Positions 47,901 through 60,304 of a stretch of 64,000 bases of DNA are shown here, piece after piece. The position numbers were made by a program, and so were the translations under genes. The notes beneath the pieces were generated by a model. That model ran no database searches. It saw only the letters and a program-made list of their open reading frames with translations, and was not told the origin of the DNA. The DNA is taken from positions 14,737,061-14,801,060 of the forward strand of contig OW388304.1 of the NCBI GenBank assembly GCA_936450465.1. The letters run 5' to 3'. This stretch comes from Gibbula magus. Lineage: Eukaryota; Mollusca; Gastropoda; Trochida; Trochidae. How positions within the stretch are numbered: position 1 is the stretch's first letter; each line of letters starts with the position of its first letter.

Positions 47901-48272
47901 CAAACCACTCGGACCCTCCGGTGCCAGACAGGCCGAGAAGGAAGCGAACGGGGAGCCGGCTGTGACAGAGTTCAGTGCCCGTTATACACCCATACTGGAG
48001 TTCTCTAACAATGTGGCACACTCCAACCACGAGGTAATAGCTCAGTCGCATCGGTAGAGTGGTCACCCGGAAGATCGGGGTTCGAATCACGGTCTCGTCA
48101 AACCAAAAGGACGTTAGGTTGTTACACGTACTTCCTTGCATGACATTCAGCATCAGGACAGAACAAATGCACAAATTCAATTTCTAATGTACACTGTGTT
48201 GTGGAAATCAAAAAGTTGTTATTTAATGTATAATATCACAATATAAGACAGATTTACAATAAAGTAGTAGTG

Positions 48273-48345
<73 letters not shown>

Positions 48346-51300
48346 AAGTCCTAACCCATACCCTCAACAATAAGTACATATCGATAGTCATGGGATTCAA
48401 ACGGCTTATACATCCTAAATATATCAATATTACAATGGTTCATATTTTAAAACATTATATTCAACCACCCAAGTTACAAAACGTAAACCTATATTTTGAT
48501 TCAAATAATTTCACCTACCAGAAAGGACTGATGTTCGACAACCGGATCTCGAACGGACACTGGGAAGGGACCAAGTTTGTACCTGAGAACGCTCGCTTCA
48601 GCACCAACCTCTACGACCCCCGGGTCCCCAACACACCTGAGGGGAAACAAGTCCCTACCTACATCAACAGGTAGGTTTTGCTTTGATATTGGGAAAGGTA
48701 TTATTTTGGAAGGCTTATTTTCGTTTGATGAAAAGGAAAGTTTTCTGATCTGGCGCTTTTTCCACAAAGTAAACTTTACTTACTTAAAAAAGGTTAACCG
48801 TCAATCCAATTCTCTAATCTTACCTTCTTGTAATTATAACGTAAATGGCTTACTGTCACATGTACATATGCGCTTTGTTAACTGGTCCTAGCCTCAGTAT
48901 TCGTTTCGAGTTGGTATCCTTGTTAATGTATTATGTAATTTACACTGATAAAAATTACTAGGTCTTTTCACTTCTGCGCATGCCTATTTTACTTCACGCA
49001 CTTTATTTGGAATAAATACGACTTCATACAATATCATTACCATATACCCTGTTGTAAATGTTGTCGTAATTTTATCGTAATTTTAACAAAACCCAAAACC
49101 ATATCTATAAATGTACACAATATCAAGCTCACTATTTATCGTTTCAGACTTACTGTATATAAGAACAAACACGACAACATCTGGCTGAGAGGAGGTAACC
49201 TCGTTCTAGCCAACTCAAGGTAAGAACACATTTTCAAATTTAAGAGGGTTTTGGTCGAGGTCTCGGTGGCCGATCGGATAAGCTGTTGGTACGGTCAGTC
49301 TTGGACGATTGACGGTTCTGAGGTTGTCATTCGAATTCCGGAAGGAACTCGCCCCGAGAAGGTACAATAGTTTGCGCCAATGCAGATAATGTGGTGCCAT
49401 ATAAAACAATCTTACTTTTGTTCACTTATCTAAATGGCATGTATTTATAATGATAAGTTTGTTTATAAATTTATCAACTCATACTTTATACAATTATACA
49501 AAGTATGTTAAGACGGTTTAAATTTAGAAAACCTTAAACTATTTTTGCAATCATATTTTTACAATATGTATGAAGATGTTGAACATATTTTGTTTTAATT
49601 CACATACACTTAGTATATACTATATCTAAGTATGTATGTCATAAATGTTATTTCCATATAACAGTATCGCTGACTCTCAGCGCGGGTTGACAATGGCCAA
49701 GTCAGTTAGAGAGACCTTCACAGAGGTAAAGGGATCCATCTTCATAGGAATGTCGGACAACAAGGGCGTGGGTCAAGAGTACAGCAAAACATTCAATGAC
49801 GGTCAGCTGAAACTCAGCCACGACTTCAACCGCTCCCTAATGAGCTGGGACCCGTGAGTTATAATAACTTTATCGTTGAGTCACCATCACTCTAGTCCAT
49901 GTTGCATGGGAGCGTTCTGAATTCTGCTTTAGCATGTGTAATGCTATATTCATATAAATATGATATTGCAAACCAAAATGGATAAAAATAATGATAACAT
50001 TAGAAGACAAAGATTTATGAACAACAACCTCTTTATTTTAGGAAATAATGAATGTTGTTTATCTAAGGCCCATTCACACAGTACTACTTGTGTTGTTCAA
50101 CATGTAGTGACTACATTTACAATGGAGAGTTGGCAAGTTGAACTGAGTTGAAAAACCGGAAGTCAAGTTCATGTACATACCTTCAGATAGGTTAGGATAA
50201 CATTTATCAACACTTCAGATTTTACCAATACGGGTTTTTGTTCTCTTGACAATCGTTGCTTCCAGCTACATTATTATTACAAAAATCTCATGTCCCTCCT
50301 CAGAACCGACCCGATGCAGGGTTTCATCTTCTACGAAGGACCCAACTACGTGACCAACTGCTACTTCAACGACTTCTCCCACTGGACCTGGAACCAGACC
50401 TGGAACGATCTGGGGGTGCCTGGATACAGGACTGGAGGGGCAGTCTCCTGGAGGCGGGGCAGCATGCTCGTCTTCAACCCCCAGAGCTCAATCACAGGCT
50501 CCAAGTTCGGCTTCTGCGATTCTGTGAGTTTATTGTATTGATCTACTTTAAGAGTACATATAATTTGAATTAAATGAATAAACGATATGTTCATTAACTA
50601 AACTAGCTCATTTACATGAAGCGTCGAAATTATTTAAACTCAATATAATCTACTGCATCACAGGATGAAGGCAACTGGGCGTATGACGGAAACAACACAG
50701 TGGCTGGGTTCACTTCCGACGACGACGGCAAACTACAGGCGACGTTCCATGACGTTGACGGGAGCGTTACGGGTGTCCCTGATTCCCAGGTGGTGAAGAA
50801 CCTCCCCTTCTTCACAACACCCAGATGTTCTTACAGGAAGAACTGGGACATGGCGGCCTGTCCTAAACGATATGCAAAGGTGGGTCTGTGATTCTGATTC
50901 AGTATAAGTATAAAAAATGCAAAGGTAATATTGCATTGTGTTTTTGATATCAGTTCTAATAGGGGATTCACAATACTGTTTTGAGAGAAAATAGAGAGTG
51001 AGTTTCTGGGGTATTAACGGTCACTGCTGCTCTCAAGAATAGATCAGGCATATAGTCACCGCTTGTATTACTACAGTGGGAAAGTCAGGAAAGGAATTGA
51101 ACCCAATTATTTGAATTCGAATTTGCTGACCATTGTACTTAGCATGAGAAAACTTGCCAGGTTTCTTAATATTTGAATAATAAGTTTTGCAAACGTGCAA
51201 AAGTGCAGTTGTGCTAGTGGTATGATGAAATGAAATCTTACACCGACATTAAATATTCCTTCTTCTAAATAATATTTCGTAAAACAAGTCATCCAACGTG

Positions 51301-54300
51301 TTGCTTCCAGGTGCATATCCACAGCGATGTATGGAAGGTGGACAAGAACCACTATCCTCTCTCCTTCGTAAGAGACGACGCACACGAACATCCATTTGCA
51401 ATGAAGGGTAAGCTCCCTCCCCCCCCCCCCCCCCCCCCCTTTCCCTGACATCTTCGTACTGTTTTCTTAGTAAAAATTCACACTTATTTTTTTACTTAAA
51501 ATTAGAATCATGACGGATGCAGAAGGGCGTGATATGTTTACCAGTTCACAGATGAAAACCTGATATAAGCACAGTTAATCAGTGATTCGTTTTTAAAACC
51601 GTCATTCCTATTACTTACTTACTTACTGCATCAAAATGATTGAATGTTTCTGAACTAAATGTTAAAGAAGATTTTCAATACTGTAATATAAAACAATCTC
51701 CCACTTGTAACCATATTAACTATCATGAAGAAAAAACTGGTGCATTTGAATATGCCAGATATCATATAATGGTCTTTGCTTCTGAAATATATAATGTTAT
51801 CGTTGTATGGGCATTTAAGCGGGCCAGGGCAAATCCTACCACCTGATGCTGAACAAGACGTACACTGTACACTTCAACACGACCGTACCCAAACAGTTCA
51901 GGTTTGTGGCAGACAACATGGAAAGGTAATCATGGACATTATCAAATATATGTTTATCCAAGATATAATGCCATACTAAGATGATTTTCGATTTCATGCT
52001 TAAGATCTTTCGAAGTTGTGACACGTACAACCAATTACAAGTTAATTTTTTTTGTATGGATTTTCTAAACATTTTCAAAATATTTCAAAACATTTTCCAG
52101 AAAGTCTGTTCACAATTTGGTTAATGTTTGGCTTAAGACAGTTTTTTAAGGTTAATGATTATTAATTCCTATTAACGTCCGACTGTACTGGTTATAAATA
52201 CATGTACAATCTACTATGTATGCAAAACTGCCACAAACTTATACACAAATACCATAGTCACAATACTAGAGACAAAACGATAAATTTATTGGTTACAATA
52301 CGATAGAAGTTGTCGATACTGGATTTACGGGAAATATTGATTTTACCATCTTAGCCAATCTAACTAATGCATTTTCAGAGGTGACTTTATAAGGGTAGGA
52401 GTGTGCATGCCTAAAGACATGACGAAGTTCGAGTTGTCGAGCTGGTACCCCTTCTACCACACCAACGATAACTGCTGCAACCCCGTAGAAGTGGGCAATA
52501 TAACGGCACTAGATCAGGACAAGTCGGCATTCGCTTTCTTCTGGGACAAGAACGTCGGGTAAGGGTGCATCACTCTGATTGATTATCGAACTGTTGTGAA
52601 TTACAAAAACTATCACCTGAAGTCTGTCTAGATATGATGGATGAATGAATGAATGAATGAATGAGTTTATTCCGTAAAGAAGCCACAGACCCGGTCCATT
52701 ATACAATACATTGTGAGCGGTGTTAATATAAGCTACACAGCTTGTTCACCAATCCCAATTCATTACATGAATAAAATATGTTTAAACCATACAATACATT
52801 TGCAAGAGTTTGAGAACAGTTTCCAGCGCACGTTATGACATATTGGATGGATGATTGTTAGAAAAGGAAATAAATCTATCTTCACGGATATGTTAAAGCT
52901 ACCAAACTGGAGCCCGCATTGGATCGGTAGACGATTTCAACAATAACTGTAACAGTTCTTTGTGTTTTTTAATTTGGAAAACTTCTTTTGATTAGAAAAC
53001 CTTTTATCAGCAAATATTATGTGTTCGCCTGCAGCAACATCCTTCAATATGTACGTAGTTTGAAGTTGACTAAAAGTAGAACATAGCAGTCATGTTGAGT
53101 TGATCCAGTATATGCGGCTACTTTGATTCCCTCGCTTCGCTTACTAATTGTTTGTAATCCAAGGGAGCGAAACAGATAGACGGCTTCTGGGATGTGTCAG
53201 GTTAGATATCATCACACATTTTTTACCTTCCCCAGATTAAAAAAGCTCTTTCTGGTGAGTTTTCATAGTTACGGGAGCATTTCAAAAGTTCTAATTATAA
53301 ATTTATGTCATCCAAGGACACGCAGGAATTGTGGTTTACTTCTAAAGATTTCCATTATACATTCTACCATTTCAGAATGCTGTTTCTCAAGTTGATGTCC
53401 AACGAGACGAGAACAGATAGGAGTCCATGCCCGAACGGTAAATGTCCCAACTTCAACATCGTCAGGAAGGATGGGAGTGATACTGCCGACTGCAGCACCA
53501 CGGCTTATGGACCGTACATCCAGGAACCCGAGGTGAGGCGCCAGAATAGTGTAGGTTTATCGAGATGATGTCTTTATACGAAAGGCTTATCGAGTATGCT
53601 ACGGGCTAGAGAACTGCGGTATATTTAAGACCAAAGAAGAACTTCATGAAAAGTGCAAAGTGCAAAGAGTTAATGTAAGTGATCAAGCGCCATGAACGTG
53701 TATTATCATGTAAAAAAGGGGGTCAACATTTACATCCATAGAACTACTATTATATTGTTGATTTTAAAATTGTATTGTTATATTATGTAAATATGTTATA
53801 ATCATATTATATCAAGTTAGGGTCAATATAGCAACGTAAGTGTAAGACGTAAGAATATGTTTGGTCACTTATATATGTTAACAAAAATTTTCAGCCCGCC
53901 ACCGGTGAATCGGCCGCAAAGAGTTGCGAAAAAACAACATCTGAAGTGAGTATTATTATTATTCCCAGTTTTCATATTACGGTGTGATTCTATTCACTAT
54001 ATCTGAACTAGCTTAGTTATTAAGAATGTTTTATGCCCAATAGAATGAATCAACGAAACTCATACATTCATATTTGCCACAAATGGTCTAATCTTAAATA
54101 TGCATTTTCTTGTATTGGTCAGCTGGGTTAATTAGATTCGGCGGTTATCATATTACCCTTCTCGTGTAAGAATCTATATATCTGATTGGTCCATGTGTCC
54201 ATGAACATTACCATGTATGACACATGCTTATATATAATATATCATGGCATAACCCGCCATGAAGAAACATCGAGAGGTCAGCATAGGACCTTACGATGTC

Positions 54301-57300
54301 ATCTGTGGTCAAATAGTCGGTGTCCTTTCTTCAATTTAAAGACAAAATTGCTCGATAGATAAACCTAACAAGGAACTTATTTACCCTGATGTCATCCTTT
54401 ACTAGTTTAGAATGATGTTTGTTGTGTTTGCATTAAGAACATGTTGGTGGGACAGTACATCTTATTTTATATCTGATATATCATCCAATATCAAACTTTG
54501 TTTAGGGTTTCGGTGCTGGAGACACACGACCAACGTCCTTCTCTGCAACAGCAGCCTCTGCTCCGAGCGACACGGCATGTCCCGCCCCTAGTCTTCCTCG
54601 TGAGTTTGTCTACATGTCTCAGTCCTAGTATACTTATACTTTCAGGAATTATCTTGCTCTGTAGGCTGACAAAACGACAAGACAACAAAAGATAGCTTAA
54701 ATATCATAATTTACATACACATAAAATAAAAATGGTCTTAACAGAAAATCAACATGTTTAAAGTTAAAGAAGGTTCAACCTATAATTAAGTTTAGTTTGA
54801 CAAGGAATGCAACTTATAACACTTTTAGGATTTCAAACTATAATTTCGATGTTACAGTTGCATACGATAATAGATGAACATATGTTTTTGTTTTAGAAAA
54901 AGACAAATGCTATGAATGTCAACTTCTTCTTTATTGTAGAACACAACGTTTCCATAGTTGTATTTAACTTGAATGCACCAACTGATAAATGCCTCTCAAG
55001 AATCGCATGTGTTTGTTTGTATAATGTATAATGACATTGTTTGATCATGATCATGGCCTATACTCAGCCCCCGAGCCGAGCGCTGCCCAGTTCCGAGGCT
55101 GCATGGTAGACAACTGGAGACGAGATATGACGGGAACACACCACTCCCTGCACGCCTCCATGACCAAAGGCTTCTGTGTGAACCGCTGTGCTGACCACGG
55201 CTTTAAGTACGCTGGTCTCCAGAACGGGAACGAATGCTACTGCGACGACGCCTTCGGGTCCTTGGGGTCCGGAACCGGATGTACCAAATCCTGCTCCGGG
55301 GGTGAAGGAACATGTGGGGGATCCTATAGGAATGAAGTGTACTCTACTGGAGTTGGTGAGTAAAGTATTAAATTGATAAACTCCTCAATAAATGGTAGAA
55401 TATTTTGTTGATTGGTATTTTAGAAGATGTGAGTTGCCGATTAACAAATCTGTGTCAAAAGACCTAGAAAGAACTATGACAAAATTTAAAAGGCAATACA
55501 ACATTATCAATTAATAAAGCTAAATGCAGAGAACTGTGAACCTTTTCATGAGGAAGGCCACTTTGTTCTGTCTGCAGATATACGCCTTTTCATTATAAGG
55601 ACATTAAGAATGCCCTCGTTTTATCTCTACTCTCTTCAGCTGCTGATGCCCCAATGCAAAGATGCGGGCCTGGGTCTCGGGGCTTCCTGGAGGGCGGTCG
55701 TTGTTTGTATTTCTCCGAGGACCGGAAAACGTTTGGAGAAGCTCAGCGCGCATGCGTAATGATGGGAGGCAACCTTGCAACAATTGCGTCAGCTGACACT
55801 CACGTACGAGCATACAAAATCTAGAGTAGAAAGTATCTGACTGTTTAATCAAAACTGAGTTTCAAATCATGCTGTTCCGAACCCACAGAGATCGTGGAAG
55901 AGGGAAGAACTACGTTGATCAGTCTATGAAATGTTGGGAGATTTCCTTAAATGTAGTTTTGAATGTCTGAGATAGATTTCCATTGATTTTACACCCACAG
56001 ACACTGGTGAGGAACTACATCGGCCAGGGAAAGAACAATGTGTGGATCGGTCTGTCTGATGTCGGAGAGGAGGGAGAGTTTGTCTTCATGGACGGCACTC
56101 CAGCTTCATATCTCGGTGGGGACATCAAGGGGGACCCGAGCAGAGAATCAGACGACTTTATTGGTGAGTGTTGCAGTTTTAAGATGTCTCGTGTCATTAG
56201 TAGGATATCAATTGGTCATGATTCCTGACGTGAACATGTTTCATTACTATGATGATGACAATATATCCTTTAATCGACATTTCGTTATGTTTTACCTCTA
56301 ACGTAGCAATATATTGTATATTTAATTTTAAATGACAAATTTGAGAAACAATCATAACCAATCAGCAAATAGGTTGAGAAAGCCTTAGAATTCCATATAC
56401 ATTGAAGTTTTATATTCCTCGTACATCAAAATAGGTTTCCAGTAATATAACAGATGTTATCGCGATAATGATGTGTTAGTGTAACACTAATGAACTAACG
56501 CAACTAACACCCCCTCTCTAGTGATGGACGTGAACAACAAGATGATGTGGGACGACAGACGCTACTGGGACAAAGAGCGCTTCCTGTGTCAGCTTCCTCT
56601 CACCTCGGACAATGCTGTTGGTGAGGAGAACCTTGTATAAATGGAAATGATGATATATCATAGTTTGCCTAGTTTCCAAATCATTCTTATGAAATGTCAA
56701 ACCTTTCAACCTGGTCAAACTTGCCACATGTGCTGTTGATCATGTTCGCCTTCAACACACCTTTACATTACACTTGTGATGTCATCTGATTGTTCCCTCG
56801 CTCCATTATTTTTCATTTAAGGAAAGTTACTCGGTACATCAAGTTTTTAAATATATCATTTATATTTATTATTTAATTTCTTTAACGTTTCAAGTAATTT
56901 GTGAAATCAGCAATACTTAAGTGTAGTTAAAGTAGATTAATGTCCGAATAACTCTCCAATCATTAAAAATATAACTTTCTGAAAAACCTTTTGAATATCA
57001 TGTAAACCACACGTACGTGACTATCAGCCAAGGACGATGGTATAATAGACAATAACTCCCTTCCTACAGAGCCCTGCGGTCCGAGTGGTTCTGGTCGGAG
57101 GTTTGGGAGCAATGGTCAGTGCTACCTGGTCATCAGTGACCTCTACCACAGAGACAAGGCTGAGTACGGATGTCTCACTAGACAAGGAGTGCTAGCAACA
57201 GTGGAGGACGACGCCACGCAGGTATGTTAAACATCTAGCGGAGATAAATCACTATTGGCGAGATGGGCGGTTGCTTGGAGTGACAGCAAGACAGAAACAA

Positions 57301-60300
57301 AGCTTGTGTTCTTGTCTGGTTTCGCTTCACTGAAAACTTGTTAAAGAATGGTTGTTGTCGCTCTAAAGGTTGAACCAACATTATATAATATTATCTTACT
57401 TATAAGTTTCAAATATAAATAATACATATTATCTACATACACGTGTTTCCACTGCCTTCAAGACTTTAACTTATCACCTAGCTTTAATTCACAAATGTTT
57501 AATTGAACTGGCTGTCGGGGTTGATATAGTGGGTAAATAAGAATAAAATATCAAGCATAACCGCTGTACTCACTAACTACCTACAGAGAGAGATCAGAAA
57601 CCACCTTCTACTGTCCGGGGTCAATATGGACTACTGGATCGATGAAGAAGCCGTTGATGAAAAATACCAAGGTAAATTATTTTCAATGTTTACATTTTTT
57701 GTGGGATTTTTTACGGAAAGGGAATTGATGCCTAAAATGCCCATCACTTTTAAAAATGCCAGCATTTTAATGTTATCCAGGTTCGAATAATTGTCATAAA
57801 TTAAAACCCACATGACGCAAAGAGAAAAATGTTAATGAATAGCATTCTGTCATCGATTACAGGGGATCCCTGTGAATGACGGAAAGCAACGTCCTGTAAT
57901 ACTGGAAATAAATCAATCACTCTGTAGGAGAGATAGTTTAAATACTCTGACACCAGTTTACAGTAATATTCAGACAAATGTCAGAGAGCAGTCATTGAAC
58001 CATCATTTAGTTTCTACGATTCTTAAATATCATATATAATTTGTGTGGGTTTTTTTGGTTTTTTTAAATATACTATTATCAATTGCTCTTTCGCTTCATT
58101 TGGGCATCCTAATGTTATTTTCTTTGTAAACATCAAAGACAATTGAAATATAATTATGATTGATTTATGGAATTAAGTTAATGTGATAAATTTAATTTTT
58201 TCAGCACTGAAAATAGATTTACTTTTCAACAAATATTTGAAAGATGGCCACAGGGAGAGCGGACTCATCTGCTTACTCGGTAATGCATTCTTATCATCTC
58301 AACCTGTTCACACAAATAAACAAGCGTATCTCACAATATAACCTTTAAAACAGTTATGTTCTGCATTTTGATGACAACATTTCGTTATTTCTTCGATTTG
58401 TTAATTATCCATAACAAAACATAATTTCGGCATCTCTTTAATATATCAAATGTCTATTAATACAATAATTTCATTATTTCTTCAATGCATTAATTATCAA
58501 TATGAAATTGCAATAATGGAGAATAAATAACATTCTATTAAAACATAAATATGTGTTTGTTGCAGATTCTTCTCCCTCTGCATCAGGTTCAGTGTGTGCT
58601 CATCGTAAGTCTACCATTTCTTATATAACGTCTACCTAATTAGACATTATGTCGTTAAAAAAAACAAGAAAGTCACACATCACATATCTTAGGCAATGTA
58701 AAAAATTACGTTTAGGCCTAATACGCTTTCTGAATTAAGATAATAATAATAAGAATAATTCTTTTAAAGCGCTAAATTCCACTCGGAAAGCGCTTATAAT
58801 GGTGAATCATGTAAAACAATAATATACTTTTGTCGTATATCTACATAACGTATAACGACAGATACAGATAAATAAAGGAACATTGAATACCGTCGAGTAC
58901 CATGTATATATCATCGAGATTTTCTCTTTAGTAGATTTAACAAATAATGCATAGTTAGTAAATGGCGAGATTGCCTCACTATGACGTCACCCTATTGTTA
59001 CAATGACGTCATATATTTTAAAGTGTTATTTCACTGAGTAAAATAACATGTTATTTCACTCAGTGAAATTAGGGATTTTATTTTAACTCATCAAAAAAGA
59101 AAATATAATAAACATCTCTATCTCCAGCCTGGAAGGAGCACGATGGCTCCTGTTACCTGTACACGGGACAGACCGTGTCGGACTACACCTCGGCATCGGC
59201 ACTCTGCAACCAGTAAGTACAGGACCAAACACTCTCAAGTAACCCACTTCCATTACGTTGTTGTCTTCTGGAACTTTTTTCGAGATGATATGATTGAACG
59301 TTACATTAAAGTGGCAGTAGCACATTTTTTCGGTTAATTAAGTCGTTGAAATGTATTTATGTAAATAATGTCACCAATAGTAAAATACCCTTCTCTTTTT
59401 GGGAAAATCAAATTAAAAATTGAGTGTACATGGTTCCGTAAAGCCATGGGAATAGTTTTTCCCAATCGAAATAATAAATTTGCTTTTGTAATAATATGTT
59501 TTACCCTCTTAAGTAAATATAAATGACATAAAATATCATTATAAATGGGAAATTGGAAAAAATTAAATTTCCAAAAAACGTGCTACTGCCTCTTTAAAGA
59601 TTAGTTCACTTATATAACTGTATAACGTCTAGTATTGCTAGTAGAAATTTAGGATCAAGGTTTTATTTATACACTGAGCTGAAACCTGCGAGTGTCGGCT
59701 GGAAATAAAAATCCATGAGTGTTGCTGCACTGAATTCTAAACCTAAATGAATATGATTTATCTTTGACACCAGCTGTTCAGAGCCAACTTTAATCCAATT
59801 CTTACAGAAGCAAGACTCGTTTGTGTCGACTCTCAGAGTTGACAGTTGACCACAAGCCTTGACTGGATCACATTTTCTCTGAAGGCATAGGCTTTGTCAG
59901 TGATGTCCACATGCTAATAAAGTGCACACAGTGTTTGCAAATTGCGTTACAGATAAGGCTTGATAAGTTTGAAATAATTTGTTTAAACAAGCACAACTGT
60001 TAAAATAATATTATGGATTTTTATAAAAGAGTAAATACCACCATCTTGTTGATTCACTTAGTAGGGTTCTCCGTTTTCTTTATCAGGACACATGGCTGAT
60101 ATTTAGAAATAATAATGCACATTTAGAATGCATTGGTGAGATTAGCTGTATCTGATATACTAAAAACTCTTTCATATTGTTTCAACTTTCTCTATTTCAG
60201 TGGCGACAGTAGCCTGTTAACAATTCACAGCAATGCGGAGAACACTTTTGTATACAACATGGTCAATAATTTCCACGGAGTTGAAGAAGTGAATGTTTTA

Positions 60301-60304
60301 CTGG
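39682..60304 (+). CDS. CEMIP/TMEM2-like protein with C-terminal WSC and C-type lectin domains (3' incomplete)
   Basis: Thirty-four GT-AG exons join in one frame for 1,586 codons and continue beyond the window. Order: signal peptide (1-24), G8 domain (about 51-174), an ILEI/FAM3-like segment (about 175-283), a right-handed beta-helix region (about 360-800), a CEMIP C-terminal core to ~1120, a Thr/Ser/Ala linker, a WSC domain (~1172-1262) and three C-type-lectin-like domains (from ~1272). Family signatures: DGVDMRGEVALLSRDIVIEG, FGGHLKVVKGFRAAHIQGIE, HMGQQ, TYPIHFHM, SIHHTLARCVTIHGTDGL and FHDVDGSVTG. CEMIP and TMEM2 bind and depolymerise hyaluronan; catalysis here is not established. A signal peptide replaces the TMEM2 membrane anchor, so a secreted matrix protein is expected. 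The start ATG has good context (ACAATGG) and no upstream ATG. Many N-glycosylation sequons are present. Confidence 0.93.
46150..46360. repeat. Diverged copy of the 23.0 kb hairpin element
   Basis: TATTTTCACGAGATGAGATA and GTCAAATTTCTTTTTATGAA resemble the right arm and flank of the element at 23,085-23,170. It lies in intron 10 of the CEMIP-like gene. Confidence 0.4.
48031..48180 (+). mobile_element. tRNA-derived SINE abutting exon 13
   Basis: TAGCTCAGTCGCATCGGTAG (A box) and GGTTCGAATCA (B box) at tRNA spacing, then a body with GGACGTTAGGTTGTTACACG and CCTTGCATGACATTCAGCAT. The tRNA-like head begins at or within two bases of the exon 13 splice donor (GAG|GTAATAG at 48,031-48,040). Confidence 0.75.
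48263..48346. repeat. (AGT)n microsatellite
   Basis: About 26 triplets with one interruption near the start, in intron 13. A poly-Val frame across it is not a gene. Confidence 0.95.
49256..49400 (+). mobile_element. tRNA-like SINE fragment in intron 15
   Basis: GGTCTCGGTGGCCGATCGGA with a B-box-like CATTCGAATTCCG ~65 bp on gives a Ser/Leu-type tRNA head with a long variable arm. A short unrelated body follows. Stems are imperfect. Confidence 0.5.
51418..51440. repeat. Poly(C) tract beside a splice donor
   Basis: About 19 consecutive C beginning ~12 bp after the exon 19 donor. Length may be uncertain because homopolymers are prone to sequencing error. Confidence 0.9.
52639..52760 (-). mobile_element. 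LINE or SINE 3' end with (ATTC)n tail
   Basis: On the minus strand GACCGGGTCTGTGGCTTCTT leads to GGAATAAACTCATTC and a five-fold ATTC tail, the usual end of several non-LTR families. In intron 21, antisense to the gene. Confidence 0.5.
55068..55355 (+). other. WSC domain exon (exon 25)
   Basis: A single 288 bp exon with phase 1 at both ends encodes a complete WSC domain: FRGCMVDNWRRDM, MTKGFCVNRCADHGFKYAGL, NECYCDDAFGSLG, CTKSCSGGEGTCGGSYRNEV. The cysteine spacing is typical of WSC domains, which are putative carbohydrate-binding modules in yeast stress sensors and polycystin-1 relatives. Its symmetric phase makes it a ready shuffling unit. Confidence 0.92.
55640..56620 (+). other. C-type-lectin-like domain 1 (exons 26-28)
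   Basis: Exons 55,640-55,803; 56,001-56,163; 56,522-56,620. The fold hallmarks are present: GGRCLYFSEDRKTFGEAQRA, MGGNLATIAS, NVWIGLSD (the WIGL motif), FVFMDGTP and RFLCQL. The usual EPN/QPD sugar-specificity motif is replaced by GDPSRESDDF and the WND motif by WDD, so canonical Ca2+-dependent sugar binding is doubtful. The module is phase 1 at both ends. Confidence 0.88.
57070..58604 (+). other. C-type-lectin-like domain 2 and linker (exons 29-32)
   Basis: Exons 57,070-57,221; 57,587-57,671; 58,205-58,279; 58,566-58,604. CGPSGSGRRF, NGQCYLVISD, GVLATVEDDATQ and a diverged DYWIDEEAVDEKY in place of WIGL; the second half is short (ESGLICLL at the end). Exon 32 is a 39 bp Ser-rich linker. The domain is clearly CTLD-derived but lacks calcium-site residues. 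Confidence 0.8.
58741..58805 (-). mobile_element. Short LINE/SINE 3' tail fragment
   Basis: Minus strand AAGCGCTTTCCGAGTGGAAT, TTTAGCGCTTTAAAAG and a TTATTATTATTA tail, similar to the 3' ends at 960-1020 and 17,610-17,690. Intron 32. Confidence 0.45.
59023..59070. repeat. Small hairpin with nearby TGACGTCA palindromes
   Basis: GTTATTTCACTGAGTAAAAT is followed by its inverse ATGTTATTTCACTCAGTGAA, and two TGACGTCA motifs lie at 58,980-59,012. Together they resemble the element at 23,000-23,400. Intron 32. Confidence 0.55.
59128..60304 (+). other. C-type-lectin-like domain 3, partial (exons 33-34)
   Basis: Exons 59,128-59,212 and 60,201-60,304. PWKEHDGSCYLYTG, YTSASALCNQ and SLLTIHSNAENTFVYNMV match the first half of a C-type lectin domain. 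The second half (WIGL onward) must be encoded after the satellite, outside the window. The exon 34 donor CTGG|GTAAGTAAT is the founder-like end of the 28 bp minisatellite. Confidence 0.85.

Larger units (their letters stand above)
45498..54599 (+). other. CEMIP-like gene exons 9-24 (beta-helix and CEMIP core)
   Basis: Exons: 45,498-45,570; 45,961-46,079; 46,609-46,781; 47,350-47,419; 47,872-48,033; 48,522-48,670; 49,148-49,219; 49,665-49,853; 50,304-50,523; 50,664-50,879; 51,311-51,407; 51,820-51,925; 52,379-52,558; 53,376-53,532; 53,895-53,945; 54,506-54,599. Motifs include NVCYDHLGHGYFLEDSVEQF, STFWITHFNNYI, NIWLRGGNLVLANS, MQGFIFYEGPNYVTNCYF and GMLFLKLMSN. Exons 23-24 encode a Thr/Ser/Ala linker rather than a folded domain. 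Confidence 0.9.

Noticed and set aside
48270..48350. Poly-valine coding frame
   Set aside because: It is the (AGT)n microsatellite in an intron.
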